DNA of 64,000 nucleotides from Bacillus sonorensis NBRC 101234 = KCTC 13918 (GCF_001592005.1 NZ_BCVZ01000012.1:1-64000); one strand, 5' to 3'. Numbered from the stretch's first letter, positions 48,328-57,826 are shown. A program made the numbers and translations. The notes: generated by a model from the letters alone, not told the origin.

Positions 48328-49557
48328 TTGATTAAACGGTATACTTGTCAAAATGGGGTAAGAATTGTACTCGAAAATAATCCCACTGTCCGGTCTGTAG
48401 CGATCGGAGTTTGGATCGGAACCGGATCAAGACATGAAACGCCGGAGATTAACGGCATTTCGCATTTTTTGGAGCACATGTTTTTTAAAGGAACAAAAAC
48501 GCGTACGGCCAGAGACATCGCCGAGTCATTTGACAGAATAGGCGGACAGGTCAACGCGTTTACCTCAAAGGAGTATACGTGCTATTATGCCAAAGTTCTG
48601 GATGAGCATGCGAGCTATGCATTGGAAGTGCTCTCAGACATGTTCTTTCATTCATCTTTTGAAGAAGAAGAATTGAAAAAAGAAAAAAACGTCGTCTATG
48701 AAGAAATTAAAATGTATGAGGATACACCGGACGACATCGTCCACGACCTTCTCAGCAAAGCATCGTATGGAAGCCATTCCCTCGCCTATCCGATTCTCGG
48801 CACGGAGGAAACGCTTGCCACATTTGACGGAGATGCTTTGCGTCAGTATATGGACGAATACTACACACCGGACCGCGTCGTGATTTCGATTGCCGGAAAT
48901 GTACCTGAAAGCTTTATTAAAGAAGCCGAAAAGCATTTCGGTTCATATGAAGCAAAAGGAAAAAGAACGGGAATGTCAAAACCGGAATTCCATCATGAAA
49001 AAATGGCGCGGAAAAAAGAAACCGAGCAGGCTCATCTCTGCCTCGGCTTCAACGGGCTGGAAGCCGGCCATTCCGACATTTACGATCTGATCGTGCTCAA
49101 CAATATCCTCGGAGGAAGCATGAGCAGCCGCCTGTTTCAGGATGTCCGCGAAGATAAAGGACTTGCATATTCCGTATTCAGCTATCACAGTTCATATGAA
49201 GACAGCGGAATGATGACCATTTATGCCGGAACAGGCGCAAGCCAGCTTCAGCTGCTGTCAGATACCATTCATGAAACGCTCCGCGTGCTGAAAACGGAAG
49301 GCATCACGCCGAAAGAGCTTGAAAACAGCAAAGAGCAAATGAAAGGCAGCCTGATGCTCAGCCTCGAAAGTACAAACAGCAAAATGAGCCGAAACGGCAA
49401 AAATGAACTTTTGCTTGGAAGGCACAGAACGCTGGATGAGATTATTGAAAAGCTGAATGCCGTCAGCCTGGACAGGGTCAACGGCCTGGCAAGACGTATT
49501 TTTACCGATGATTATTCAACGGCACTGATCAGTCCGACTGGTGAGCTTCCGAAATAA
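48328..49557 (+). CDS. mlpA: M16 family zinc protease MlpA
   Basis: Pitrilysin/MPP-like metallopeptidase of 409 residues starting at TTG 48328 behind TAGGAGGA. The inverted zinc motif HFLEH lies at residues 46-50 (H46, H50, base E49), with the downstream metal glutamate expected in EEEELKKEKNVVYEEI near 120-130. The C-terminal half has the arginine/tyrosine motif region (FQDVREDKGLAYSV) typical of M16B. Named mlpA (ymxG) in B. subtilis; implicated in regulation of extracellular protease production. Active-site residues intact. Confidence 0.95.
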   Translation: MIKRYTCQNGVRIVLENNPTVRSVAIGVWIGTGSRHETPEINGISHFLEHMFFKGTKTRTARDIAESFDRIGGQVNAFTSKEYTCYYAKVLDEHASYALEVLSDMFFHSSFEEEELKKEKNVVYEEIKMYEDTPDDIVHDLLSKASYGSHSLAYPILGTEETLATFDGDALRQYMDEYYTPDRVVISIAGNVPESFIKEAEKHFGSYEAKGKRTGMSKPEFHHEKMARKKETEQAHLCLGFNGLEAGHSDIYDLIVLNNILGGSMSSRLFQDVREDKGLAYSVFSYHSSYEDSGMMTIYAGTGASQLQLLSDTIHETLRVLKTEGITPKELENSKEQMKGSLMLSLESTNSKMSRNGKNELLLGRHRTLDEIIEKLNAVSLDRVNGLARRIFTDDYSTALISPTGELPK

Positions 49558-49564
49558 CGTAATG

Positions 49565-49598
49565 AAAAACATGCTTGTTTGAGGCAGGCATGTTTTTT
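49565..49598 (+). terminator. Intrinsic terminator after mlpA
   Basis: AAAAACATGC pairs with GCATGTTTTT, 3' arm running into the T tract. Confidence 0.85.
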
Positions 49599-49637
49599 GT
49601 TTTGCAAACATACATCATTACAAAAGGGGGGTTTTGC

Positions 49638-49895
49638 ATGAGGCTCAGTGAACTATCCGGAAAAGAAATCGTGGATGTCAAGCGGGCTGAGCGCCTTGGC
49701 GTTTTGGGACAGACCGATCTCGAAATCAATGAACAGGATGGACAGATTACCGCTCTTATCATCCCGTCGGTTAAATGGTTCGGCCTTAGAAAACAGGGGC
49801 AAGACATCAGGGTGCCATGGAAACGGATTCAAAAAATTGGATCTGATATGATCATTCTCGATGTTCCGGAAGAAATCGGGAATAGCGATGATTAA
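49638..49895 (+). CDS. ymxH: PRC-barrel protein YmxH (YlmC family)
   Basis: An 85-residue PRC-barrel domain protein (MRLSELSGKEIVDVKRAERLG, then IPWKRIQKIG-like VPWKRIQKIGSDMIILD). Relatives are common in spore-formers and of unproven function. ATG 49638 follows AAAGGGGGG; the ORF extends upstream through the mlpA terminator, but those residues are not conserved. Stands alone between two terminators. Confidence 0.9.
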   Translation: MRLSELSGKEIVDVKRAERLGVLGQTDLEINEQDGQITALIIPSVKWFGLRKQGQDIRVPWKRIQKIGSDMIILDVPEEIGNSDD

Positions 49896-49919
49896 ACCGG
49901 CGGATGCCGGTATTTTTTT
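49896..49919 (+). terminator. Intrinsic terminator after ymxH
   Basis: ACCGGC pairs with GCCGGT around GGAT, followed by A and seven T; it begins at the base after the stop codon. Confidence 0.85.
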
Positions 49920-49937
49920 ACATACCGCACAGCCCAT

Positions 49938-49962
49938 CCCGGCCCATGGAGCCGGGTTTTTT
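49938..49962 (+). terminator. Second terminator downstream of ymxH
   Basis: CCCGGC pairs with GCCGGG around CCATGGA, followed by six T. Tandem with the one 19 bases upstream; together they insulate the spoVF promoter. Confidence 0.8.
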
Positions 49963-50002
49963 CATGCTTTGGCCAACACCGATACGCGAAATATTTCAAT
50001 TC

Positions 50003-50030
50003 ACCGCCATTTCCTTTTTGTCATATGATG
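50003..50030 (+). promoter_or_regulatory. Predicted sigma-K promoter of spoVF
   Basis: ACC (50003-50005) and CATATGATG (50022-50030) are 16 bp apart, matching the mother-cell sigma-K pattern (AC at -35, CATAnnnTa at -10). The spoVF operon is sigma-K dependent in B. subtilis. Confidence 0.6.
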
Positions 50031-50083
50031 AAATTAGCTTACGAAATAGATCCTTGTCAAAAAAGAAGGTGAATATTAAAGCC

Positions 50084-50968
50084 ATGTTAACCGGATTGAC
50101 GATTGCAATCATCGGCGGTGATGCGAGGCAGCTTGAAATTATCCGCAAGCTGACAGAACAGGAAGCAAACGTGTTTTTGGTCGGTTTTGATCAGCTTGAC
50201 CACGGTTTTACAGGCGCCACAAAACTAAAATTAAGCGAACTCGACTTCGGAGCGGTAGACAGCATCGTTCTGCCTGTATCAGGAACATCGGCGGAAGGGG
50301 CGGTTGCGACCGTATTCTCAAATGAAGAAGTCGTTTTAAAACAAAAGCATTTGGAAAAAACAAAACCTCAATGCACCATCTATACAGGCATTTCTAACGA
50401 TTATTTAGAAGGAATGGCTAAGGGGGCCGGCCGCAGGCTCGTCAAGCTTTTTGAAAGAGACGATATTGCGATTTACAACTCCATACCTACTGTCGAAGGG
50501 GCCATTATGATGGCCATCCAGCATACCGATTATACGATTCACGGCTCAAATGTCATGGTTCTCGGGCTCGGGCGGACCGGGATGAGCATCAGCCGGGCTT
50601 TTTCAGCTCTCGGCGCACGCGTCAAAGTCGGTGCGAGAGACTCCGCACACCTTGCCAGAATCATGGAGATGGGTCTCACACCTTTCCACATAAATGAACT
50701 TGGGGAACATGTTGAGGATACCGATATTTGCATCAATACGATTCCAAGTCTCATTCTCGACCACAACGTCCTTTCACGAATGACCCCCAGAACATTGATT
50801 CTCGATTTGGCGACCCGCCCTGGCGGCACAGATTTCGGCTTCGCCGAAAAACAGGGCATAAAAGCGCTCCTTGCTCCGGGCCTGCCCGGCATAGTCGCGC
50901 CTAAAACGGCAGGTCAGATCATCGCCAATGTTTTGTGTAAGCTTTTAACACCATCTACAACCGACTGA
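50084..50968 (+). CDS. spoVFA: Dipicolinate synthase subunit A
   Basis: With SpoVFB oxidises dihydrodipicolinate to dipicolinic acid in the mother cell; DPA is then moved into the spore core. The 294-residue protein has an N-terminal catalytic-like domain (IAIIGGDARQLEII) and a C-terminal NAD(P)-binding fold (VMVLGLGRTGMSISRAFSALG). ATG 50084 matches the family start MLTGL; an in-frame GTG at 50069 overlaps the AAGGTGA site. Followed 14 bases later by spoVFB. Confidence 0.96.
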   Translation: MLTGLTIAIIGGDARQLEIIRKLTEQEANVFLVGFDQLDHGFTGATKLKLSELDFGAVDSIVLPVSGTSAEGAVATVFSNEEVVLKQKHLEKTKPQCTIYTGISNDYLEGMAKGAGRRLVKLFERDDIAIYNSIPTVEGAIMMAIQHTDYTIHGSNVMVLGLGRTGMSISRAFSALGARVKVGARDSAHLARIMEMGLTPFHINELGEHVEDTDICINTIPSLILDHNVLSRMTPRTLILDLATRPGGTDFGFAEKQGIKALLAPGLPGIVAPKTAGQIIANVLCKLLTPSTTD

Positions 50969-50982
50969 AAGGGGCTGTCAAC

Positions 50983-51573
50983 ATGTCGATCAAGGGAAAA
51001 AGAATCGGATTTGGTCTTACGGGCTCACATTGTACGTATGATGCCGTATTTCCGCAAATTGAAAACCTCGTCAATCAGGGAGCCGAGGTCAGACCGATCG
51101 TTACCTCTACCGTAAAATCGACCGATACACGCTTTGGAGAAGGAAAAGAGTGGGTAAGGAAAATCGAAGAGCTGACAGGTTTTGACGTCATCGACTCCAT
51201 TCCGAAAGCAGAGCCCCTCGGACCGAAAACACCGCTCGACTGCATGGTGATTGCGCCGCTGACGGGCAATTCGATGAGCAAGCTCGCAAACGCGATGACA
51301 GATACTCCGGTTTTAATGGCGGCCAAGGCGACGGTGCGCAATTCCCGTCCCGTCGTTCTCGGCATATCAACGAATGATGCGCTCGGTCTGAACGGCGTTA
51401 ATCTGATGAGGCTGATGACGACGAAAAATATGTTCTTTATTCCGTTCGGTCAGGATGATCCGTATCAAAAGCCGAATTCGCTCGTTGCCAAAATGGATCT
51501 TTTGCTGCCGACAGTGGAAGAAGCGCTTTCCTATAAACAGCTTCAGCCCGTTCTGATCAGCAATGATCGGTAA
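50983..51573 (+). CDS. spoVFB: Dipicolinate synthase subunit B
   Basis: Flavoprotein-like second subunit of dipicolinate synthase (196 aa), resembling the Dfp/UbiX flavin-binding family: GLTGSHCTYD near the N-terminus, VIAPLTGNSMSKLANAMTD and AAKATVRNSRPVVLGIS. Both subunits are needed for activity in B. subtilis. ATG 50983 follows AAAGGGG. The lysine-pathway genes asd, dapG and dapA, which make its substrate, follow directly. Confidence 0.96.
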   Translation: MSIKGKRIGFGLTGSHCTYDAVFPQIENLVNQGAEVRPIVTSTVKSTDTRFGEGKEWVRKIEELTGFDVIDSIPKAEPLGPKTPLDCMVIAPLTGNSMSKLANAMTDTPVLMAAKATVRNSRPVVLGISTNDALGLNGVNLMRLMTTKNMFFIPFGQDDPYQKPNSLVAKMDLLLPTVEEALSYKQLQPVLISNDR

Positions 51574-51635
51574 TTTTGGAGAAAATGAAGATGTAACAAA
51601 AAATATCAATCACCAGGCTCACTTCTATGTTAAAA

Positions 51636-51641
51636 TATAAT
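51636..51641 (+). promoter_or_regulatory. Probable -10 element for asd
   Basis: A consensus TATAAT lies 57 bp before the asd start within an AT-rich stretch, but no good -35 is found at the right distance. Confidence 0.35.
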
Positions 51642-51697
51642 GTAAAATGCATAGTCAACCAATCGTCATTAACGATAGGGTGGAAGGAGTTTTACAA

Positions 51698-52738
51698 TTG
51701 GGAAGAGGATTACATGTAGCAGTAGTTGGTGCGACTGGCGCTGTAGGACAGCAAATGCTAAAAACACTAGAAGACAGAAATTTTGAACTGGATAAACTGA
51801 CTTTATTATCCTCAAAACGCTCAGCAGGTACGAAGCTTACATTCAAAGGCGAAGAGTATACTGTAGAAGAAGCGGTTCCGGAAAGCTTCGAAGGGGTAAA
51901 CATCGCGTTGTTCAGCGCGGGGGGAAGCGTATCTCAGGCACTGGCCCATGAGGCTGTCAAACGCGGGGCGATTGTCATTGACAATACGAGCGCGTTCCGG
52001 ATGGATGAAAACACGCCTCTCGTCGTGCCTGAAGTCAATGAGGAAGATTTGCATCAGCATAACGGCATTATTGCAAACCCGAACTGTTCAACGATCCAAA
52101 TGGTCGTTGCGCTTGAGCCTATCCGCAAGGCTTTCGGTTTAAATAAAGTCATCGTCTCAACCTATCAGGCTGTATCAGGAGCCGGCAATGAAGCGATAAA
52201 AGAGCTCTACGGCCAGACGGAAGCCATTTTAAAAGGCGATTCGTTCGAGCCTCAGATCATGCCTGTAAAAAGCGATGAAAAACACTATCAAATCGCATTC
52301 AACGCGATTCCTCAAATCGATAAGTTTCAGGAAAACGGCTTTACGTTTGAGGAAATGAAAATGATCAATGAAACGAAAAAAATCATGCACATGCCTGAAC
52401 TTCAAGTATCAGCGACTTGCGTCAGACTGCCGGTTGCGACAGGGCATTCAGAATCCGTCTACATCGAAACTGACCGTGATGACGTAACAGCAGAAGATAT
52501 TAAAAACCTGTTAAAAGAAGCGCCGGGCGTCGTTCTTCAGGACGATCCGTCCGAACAGGTATATCCAATGCCTGCCGATGCAGTAGGGAAAAGAGACGTG
52601 TTTGTCGGACGCGTGCGCAAAGATCTCGACCGTCCGAACGGATTCCACCTGTGGATTGTTTCCGATAACCTGCTGAAGGGTGCGGCTTGGAACTCCGTAC
52701 AAATCGCAGAAAGCTTAAAAGCTTTAAATTTAGTTTAA
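51698..52738 (+). CDS. asd: Aspartate-semialdehyde dehydrogenase
   Basis: Reduces aspartyl phosphate to aspartate semialdehyde with NADPH, the branch to lysine/diaminopimelate, threonine and methionine. From TTG 51698, after TGGAAGGAG, it is 346 residues as in B. subtilis; the ORF extends upstream to ATG 51647 without conservation. The dinucleotide motif [13 protein letters not shown] opens the protein; catalytic C130 is in [16 protein letters not shown] and the ETKKIMHMP region follow. Intact enzyme. Confidence 0.98.
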   Translation: MGRGLHVAVVGATGAVGQQMLKTLEDRNFELDKLTLLSSKRSAGTKLTFKGEEYTVEEAVPESFEGVNIALFSAGGSVSQALAHEAVKRGAIVIDNTSAFRMDENTPLVVPEVNEEDLHQHNGIIANPNCSTIQMVVALEPIRKAFGLNKVIVSTYQAVSGAGNEAIKELYGQTEAILKGDSFEPQIMPVKSDEKHYQIAFNAIPQIDKFQENGFTFEEMKMINETKKIMHMPELQVSATCVRLPVATGHSESVYIETDRDDVTAEDIKNLLKEAPGVVLQDDPSEQVYPMPADAVGKRDVFVGRVRKDLDRPNGFHLWIVSDNLLKGAAWNSVQIAESLKALNLV

Positions 52739-52768
52739 ATATGCTAAGATTTCTTACGAAAGATGCGA

Positions 52769-52806
52769 GAAGAGAGTGAGGACCACACCGGCCTGCTCTC
52801 TTCTAT
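52769..52806 (+). terminator. Hairpin between asd and dapG
   Basis: AGAAGAGAG pairs perfectly with CTCTCTTCT around a 19-base loop. The tail is ATTGCG rather than a T run, so it is more likely an mRNA-processing or stabilising element than a full terminator. Confidence 0.4.
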
Positions 52807-52837
52807 TGCGTCCGAAATAAACTTGGAGTGAAATAAA

Positions 52838-54052
52838 GTGAAAATCATCGTTCAAAAATTTGGAGGAACGTCTGTTAAAGATGACCGCGGCAGAAAGCTT
52901 GCCTTACAGCATATTCAAGATGCGGTCAATGAAGGGTATAAAGTGGTTGTTGTCGTATCAGCCATGGGTCGGAAAGGCGATCCGTATGCGACTGACTCAC
53001 TGCTTGATCTCCTGTACGGAGGACAGGACACCATTACAGAACGGGAGCAGGATCTGCTGCTTTCATGCGGTGAAACGATTTCTTCCGTCGTGTTCTCAAG
53101 CATGCTGGTGGAAAACGGAATTAAAGCCGCCGCTTTGACAGGTTCACAGGCTGGATTTTTAACAGATAACCAGCACACAAACGCCAGAATACTAGAAATG
53201 AAACCGGAGCGCCTTGTCAGCATGCTGGCCGACCATGATGCAGTGGTCGTCGCAGGCTTTCAGGGGGCGACTGCAAAAGGGGACATCACGACGATCGGTC
53301 GCGGAGGCAGCGATACATCGGCCGCCGCGCTTGGAGCGGCGCTGGACGCGGATTTTATTGATATATTTACTGATGTTGAAGGCGTCATGACCGCAGATCC
53401 CAGAATCGTAGAAAAAGCAAAGCCGCTTCCGGTGATTACCTACACGGAAATTTGCAACTTGGCTTACCAGGGGGCAAAAGTCATCCATCCGAGAGCGGTG
53501 GAAATCGCGATGCAGGCGAAGGTGCCGATCCGGGTCCGCTCGACATATTCAAAGGAAAAGGGGACGCTCGTGACAAGCCATCACACGTCAAAGGCCGGAA
53601 GCGACGTATTTGAACGGCTGATCACAGGCATTGCCCATGTAAAAGATGTGACACAGTTTAAGGTACCGGCGAAAGAAGGGCAATATAATGTGCAGACCGA
53701 AGTGTTTAAAGCGATGGCGAATGCCGGCATCAGCGTGGACTTCTTCAATATTACACCAAGTGAAATTGTCTATACGGTAGCCGGAAGCACAACAGACCGA
53801 GCTCTCGGCATCCTGAAAGAATTGGGCTATGAGCCTGCCGTTACGAGAAATTGCGCGAAGGTTTCAGCGGTAGGAGCCGGTATTATGGGAGTGCCCGGCG
53901 TCACCTCAAAAATCGTGACCGCTCTATCTGAAAAAGGCATTCCAATCCTGCAGTCGGCTGACAGCCATACGACGATTTGGGTGCTCGTCCACGAAGAAAA
54001 TATGGCGACTGCCGTAAATGCCCTGCACGAAGTGTTTGAACTATCAAAATAA
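52838..54052 (+). CDS. dapG: Aspartokinase I (diaminopimelate-sensitive type)
   Basis: Phosphorylates aspartate, first step of the aspartate family pathway. The 404-residue protein starts at GTG 52838. Kinase domain signatures KFGGTSVKD and VVAGFQGATAKGDITTIGRGGSDTSA (here in part) are clear, and two ACT domains occupy the C-terminal third (about 265-400). In B. subtilis this isoenzyme is inhibited by meso-diaminopimelate and serves cell wall and spore DPA synthesis, which suits its place between asd and dapA. Confidence 0.97.
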   Translation: MKIIVQKFGGTSVKDDRGRKLALQHIQDAVNEGYKVVVVVSAMGRKGDPYATDSLLDLLYGGQDTITEREQDLLLSCGETISSVVFSSMLVENGIKAAALTGSQAGFLTDNQHTNARILEMKPERLVSMLADHDAVVVAGFQGATAKGDITTIGRGGSDTSAAALGAALDADFIDIFTDVEGVMTADPRIVEKAKPLPVITYTEICNLAYQGAKVIHPRAVEIAMQAKVPIRVRSTYSKEKGTLVTSHHTSKAGSDVFERLITGIAHVKDVTQFKVPAKEGQYNVQTEVFKAMANAGISVDFFNITPSEIVYTVAGSTTDRALGILKELGYEPAVTRNCAKVSAVGAGIMGVPGVTSKIVTALSEKGIPILQSADSHTTIWVLVHEENMATAVNALHEVFELSK

Positions 54053-54082
54053 ATGTGATTGAATCATGATGAGGTGAAAAAA

Positions 54083-54952
54083 ATGAATTTCGGAAATATT
54101 GCAACCGCAATGGTTACCCCCTTTGACAAAAATGAAAACATCGATTTTCAAAAATTGTCAAAGCTGATTGATTATTTGCTGAAAAACGGAACGGATTCCC
54201 TTGTCGTCGCAGGAACAACCGGTGAATCGCCGACACTGTCCGAAGAGGAAAAAATCGCGCTCATCCAATATTCCGTCAAGGAAGCAGCCGGCCGTGTGCC
54301 TGTTATCGCCGGTACGGGAAGCAACAATACAAAGGCATCGATCAAGCTGACGAAAAAGGCGGAAGAAGCCGGGGCAGACGCCGTCATGCTCGTGACGCCG
54401 TATTACAATAAACCTTCACAGGAAGGAATGTACCGCCACTTTAGAGCGATTGCCGAAGAAACATCTTTGCCTGTCATGCTTTATAATGTGCCGGGACGCA
54501 CGGCTGCATCGCTTGCACCGGAAACGGCGATCCGCCTTGCGGAAATTCCAAATATCGTTGCCATCAAGGAAGCGAGCGGTGATCTTGAAGCGATTACGAA
54601 AATCATCGCTGAAACGCCTGAAGACTTTGCTGTATACTCAGGCGACGACAGTCTGACGCTTCCGGTTTTATCCGTGGGAGGCAGGGGGATTGTCTCCGTT
54701 GCATCACATGTCATCGGACCGGAAATGCAGCAGATGATCAAACATTACATGAATGGGGAGACACAGCAGGCGGCCTTGATCCATCAGAAGCTGCTTCCGC
54801 TGATGAAGGGTCTTTTCGCTGCTCCAAACCCGTCGCCTCTAAAGACGGCTCTTCAGCTGAAAGGTCTTGACGTCGGCTCTGTCCGGCTCCCTTTGATTCC
54901 GCTGAATGAAGATGAGCGTCTCCGTTTAAGCAGCCTGATGAACGGTCTGTAA
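54083..54952 (+). CDS. dapA: 4-hydroxy-tetrahydrodipicolinate synthase
   Basis: Condenses pyruvate with aspartate semialdehyde. The 289-residue TIM-barrel protein has the pyruvate Schiff-base lysine K162 in AIKEASGD, the proton-relay Y134 in YNVPGR, and VAGTTGESPTL. ATG 54083 follows GAGGTGA; the upstream ATG 54066 frame is not the conserved one and the ORF start at 54059 lacks conservation. Completes the asd-dapG-dapA operon supplying spoVF. Confidence 0.98.
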   Translation: MNFGNIATAMVTPFDKNENIDFQKLSKLIDYLLKNGTDSLVVAGTTGESPTLSEEEKIALIQYSVKEAAGRVPVIAGTGSNNTKASIKLTKKAEEAGADAVMLVTPYYNKPSQEGMYRHFRAIAEETSLPVMLYNVPGRTAASLAPETAIRLAEIPNIVAIKEASGDLEAITKIIAETPEDFAVYSGDDSLTLPVLSVGGRGIVSVASHVIGPEMQQMIKHYMNGETQQAALIHQKLLPLMKGLFAAPNPSPLKTALQLKGLDVGSVRLPLIPLNEDERLRLSSLMNGL

Positions 54953-54968
54953 AAACATATACGGATGA

Positions 54969-55006
54969 AAACGGTCATTCTCCTTTTTTGGGTATGGCCG
55001 TTTCTT
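54969..55006 (+). terminator. Probable terminator after dapA
   Basis: AAACGGTCA pairs with TGGCCGTTT (one G-U pair) around a loop of 17 bases; the tail is TTTCTT. Confidence 0.5.
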
Positions 55007-55022
55007 ATATACATAATGGTTC

Positions 55023-55052
55023 TTGTTTTCTAAAATTAGATTCAGGTATAAT
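55023..55052 (+). promoter_or_regulatory. Promoter of rnjB
   Basis: Consensus TATAAT (55047-55052) with TTGTTT (55023-55028) at 18 bp. Confidence 0.55.
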
Positions 55053-55099
55053 AGGGACAAGTGATGATGGACGGGTACTTAGATTAGGAGGATTACAAT

Positions 55100-56764
55100 T
55101 TGAAAAAAAATACAGAAAATATTAGAATCATCGCCTTGGGAGGCGTCGGGGAGATCGGAAAAAACCTTTATGTCATTGAAATCGACTCTGACATATTCGT
55201 GGTTGATGCCGGACTCATGCATCCAGAAAATGAAATGCTGGGGATCGATGTGGTCATACCGGACATTTCATATTTGATTGAACGATCTGACCGAGTAAAG
55301 GCGATTTTCCTCACACACGGACACGAAGAAAACATCGGAGGCGTTTTTTACTGCCTGAACAAGCTATCTGTGCCTGTTTACGGAACAAAACTGACACTTG
55401 CCCTTTTAAAAGAAACGCTGAAGCAGTACGGCTCAAATAAAAAAGCCGATTTACGGGAAATCCACTCCAAATCCGTGATTACATTTGATTCAACGAAAGT
55501 GTCATTTTTCAAGACAAACCACAGCATCCCGGATTCCGTCGGGGTCAGCTTTAAAACGTCCCTCGGATCAATCGTGTGCACCGGCGATTTTAAATTTGAC
55601 CAAACGCCGGTTTTAAATCAGACCAGCGATATTGGCGAAATTGCCAAAATCGGCAACAGCGGCGTTCTATGCCTGCTTTCAGACAGCGCCAACGCTGAAA
55701 AGCCGGGCTATACGCCTTCAGAAGCGGTCGTCGGAGGCGACATTTCCGATGTGATGTACAATGCGGAAAACCGTGTGATCGTTGCCGTTTTCGCCTCAAA
55801 CTTTAACAGGATTCAGCAGGTGATTGATGCGGCCCGCCAAAACGGCAGGAAATTGGCCGTATCAGGAAAAAATATATCTTCCATCCTTCAGCTGGCCATT
55901 AAGCTTGGCTATGTGACCGCTGATGAGGACATGTTCATCCCTGTCCAGGATGTCAAAAAGCATCCAAAAAGGGAAGTCGCTATTTTGACGGGAGACAACC
56001 ATGGTGAACCCCTGGCCGCTTTGACAAGAATTGCAAAGCAAGGGCATAAACAGCTTGACATTGAAGAAGGCGACACTGTCCTGATTGCCTCCTCCCCAAT
56101 ACCGGGGCAGGAATTGGTATATTCAAAGGCCGTTGATCTTTTGACAAGAGCAGGCGCCCATGTCGTATTTGCGCAAAAACGCGTCCACGTTTCAGGGCAT
56201 GGCTGCCAGGAAGAATTGAAGCTGATGCTGAATCTGCTGAAGCCGAAATATTTAATCCCTGTAAACGGCGAATTCAGAATGCAAAAAGCCCATTCAAAGC
56301 TTGCCGAAGAAATCGGAATGAAACGAAGCGACATCTTTCTGGTTGAAAAAGGCGATGTCGTTGAGTTCCGCGGTCAAAATGTCAAAATCGGCGATAAGGT
56401 TCAGTCGGGCAACATTCTGATCGACGGCCTAGGTGTCGGCGACATCGGCAACATCGTGCTCAGAGATCGGCGCCTCCTTTCCCAGGACGGAATTTTAATC
56501 GTTGTTATTACCCTTGATAAAAAGAAAAAACATCTTGTATCAGGACCCGAAATTATCACGAGAGGTTTTGTTTACGTCAGGGAATCCGAAGAGCTGATCG
56601 TAGAGGCGACCGAACTGGTCAGAAATATCGTCACAGAAAGCACAGAAAATGCCGTTGTCGAGTGGTCTGCCTTAAAGCAAACCATGCGGGACGCGTTAAA
56701 CCAATTCTTATACGAAAAAACGAAACGAAAACCAATGATCATCCCAATCATCATGGAAGTATAA
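55100..56764 (+). CDS. rnjB: Ribonuclease J2
   Basis: Metallo-beta-lactamase/beta-CASP ribonuclease, partner of RNase J1 in Bacillus RNA decay. The 554-residue protein starts at TTG 55100 behind TAGGAGGA. Where RNase J1 has the zinc motif HGHEDH, this protein has HGHEEN (H73-N78), the usual J2 change that leaves little intrinsic exonuclease activity. VSGHGCQEELK and the C-terminal domain are intact. The complex with J1 is the functional form. Confidence 0.97.
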   Translation: MKKNTENIRIIALGGVGEIGKNLYVIEIDSDIFVVDAGLMHPENEMLGIDVVIPDISYLIERSDRVKAIFLTHGHEENIGGVFYCLNKLSVPVYGTKLTLALLKETLKQYGSNKKADLREIHSKSVITFDSTKVSFFKTNHSIPDSVGVSFKTSLGSIVCTGDFKFDQTPVLNQTSDIGEIAKIGNSGVLCLLSDSANAEKPGYTPSEAVVGGDISDVMYNAENRVIVAVFASNFNRIQQVIDAARQNGRKLAVSGKNISSILQLAIKLGYVTADEDMFIPVQDVKKHPKREVAILTGDNHGEPLAALTRIAKQGHKQLDIEEGDTVLIASSPIPGQELVYSKAVDLLTRAGAHVVFAQKRVHVSGHGCQEELKLMLNLLKPKYLIPVNGEFRMQKAHSKLAEEIGMKRSDIFLVEKGDVVEFRGQNVKIGDKVQSGNILIDGLGVGDIGNIVLRDRRLLSQDGILIVVITLDKKKKHLVSGPEIITRGFVYVRESEELIVEATELVRNIVTESTENAVVEWSALKQTMRDALNQFLYEKTKRKPMIIPIIMEV

Positions 56765-56793
56765 AACCAAGAGCCTGCCTCTTGGTTTTTTTT
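56763..56793 (+). terminator. Intrinsic terminator after rnjB
   Basis: AAAACCAAGAG pairs with CTCTTGGTTTT around CCTGC, within a tract of eight T. It is a perfect 11-bp stem. Confidence 0.95.
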
Positions 56794-56867
56794 CGCCCTT
56801 TTTACACTGAATGAAAAAAACGCCATAGTCCATAATACAAAAGAAACTCGAGAAAGAGGTGACCCAG

Positions 56868-57614
56868 ATGGACGAAAATCGGATGCAAAACGGAGAAGGA
56901 CAAGGAGAACAGCCGGCCAAACAGGACGCTAAGGACAACCTCCTCAATAAAATACAGCAGCTTGGCGAAACAAATCTTCCGCAAATGGGACAGGATTCAA
57001 ACATCCACTGCCTGACCATCATCGGACAAATTGAAGGGCATGTTCAGCTCCCGCCACAAAACAAAACGACAAAATATGAGCATGTGATTCCGCAGATTGT
57101 CGCAATCGAACAAAATCCTAAAATCGAAGGGCTGCTGATCATTTTGAATACGGTCGGGGGCGATGTGGAGGCAGGCCTGGCGATAGCCGAGATGCTGGCA
57201 TCGCTGTCAAAACCGACCGTCTCCATCGTGCTTGGAGGCGGACATTCAATCGGCGTTCCGATCGCGGTCTCCTGCGATCACAGCTATATCGCCGAAACCG
57301 CTACGATGACGATCCATCCGGTCAGGTTGACGGGGCTGGTGATCGGTGTGCCGCAGACATTTGAGTATCTTGATAAAATGCAGGAAAGGGTCATTAAGTT
57401 TGTGACCAGCCATTCCAACATTTCAGAAGAGAAATTTAAAGAGCTCATGTTTTCAAAAGGCAATCTGACCCGTGACATCGGGACGAATGTCGTCGGAAAC
57501 GATGCGGTCAAGTATGGATTGATCGATGAAACGGGCGGTGTCGGACAAGCCATCCAAAAGCTCAATCAATTGATCGAACAAGAACGCGGCGGGAAAGAAA
57601 GGATGATTCAATGA
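56868..57614 (+). CDS. tepA: ClpP-like serine protease TepA (translocation-enhancing protein)
   Basis: Cytosolic ClpP/SppA-fold protein of 248 residues from ATG 56868 (AGAGGTGA at proper spacing; GTG 56859 lies in that site). The nucleophile is probably S127 in [30 protein letters not shown] and [10 protein letters not shown] correspond to the ClpP strand and histidine regions. B. subtilis TepA was reported to aid protein secretion or signal-peptide handling and is active in spore-related proteolysis. N-terminal 40 residues are charged and probably disordered. Confidence 0.93.
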   Translation: MDENRMQNGEGQGEQPAKQDAKDNLLNKIQQLGETNLPQMGQDSNIHCLTIIGQIEGHVQLPPQNKTTKYEHVIPQIVAIEQNPKIEGLLIILNTVGGDVEAGLAIAEMLASLSKPTVSIVLGGGHSIGVPIAVSCDHSYIAETATMTIHPVRLTGLVIGVPQTFEYLDKMQERVIKFVTSHSNISEEKFKELMFSKGNLTRDIGTNVVGNDAVKYGLIDETGGVGQAIQKLNQLIEQERGGKERMIQ

Positions 57615-57826
57615 TTCTTTATACGACGATGCCGCAGGAAATCGTTTTCGCCGGCCAGGCGGAGCAGACCAACCTGAGGCAGATAGACGTAAACGGCGTG
57701 CCCCTCCTCGTCGAAATGAACGGGGATGAAGCAAGAGTGGTTCAGGTTCTCAGTACAAATCCGATGGATTTTTTAAAGCAGGAGACGTCTCCGGGCCAAA
57801 AGCTGAAGCTGACATTTTATAAATAG
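57611..57826 (+). CDS. ylzJ: Small conserved protein YlzJ
   Basis: A 71-residue protein whose ATG overlaps the tepA stop (ATGA), so it is probably translationally coupled. It belongs to the YlzJ-like family ([13 protein letters not shown], then GVPLLVEM and [14 protein letters not shown]). No domain of known function, signal peptide or membrane helix. Constant linkage to tepA and spoIIIE in Bacillus is the only clue. Confidence 0.88.
   Translation: MILYTTMPQEIVFAGQAEQTNLRQIDVNGVPLLVEMNGDEARVVQVLSTNPMDFLKQETSPGQKLKLTFYK

Noticed and set aside
48328-49557. Possible mitochondrial-type processing peptidase or bacteriocin-processing enzyme
   Set aside because: Sequence, length and place between ylxY and ymxH identify it as the ordinary Bacillus MlpA; no bacteriocin genes are nearby.
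49904-50083. 60-codon N-terminal extension of spoVFA
   Set aside because: It spans a terminator and the predicted sigma-K promoter; the conserved start is MLTGL at 50084.
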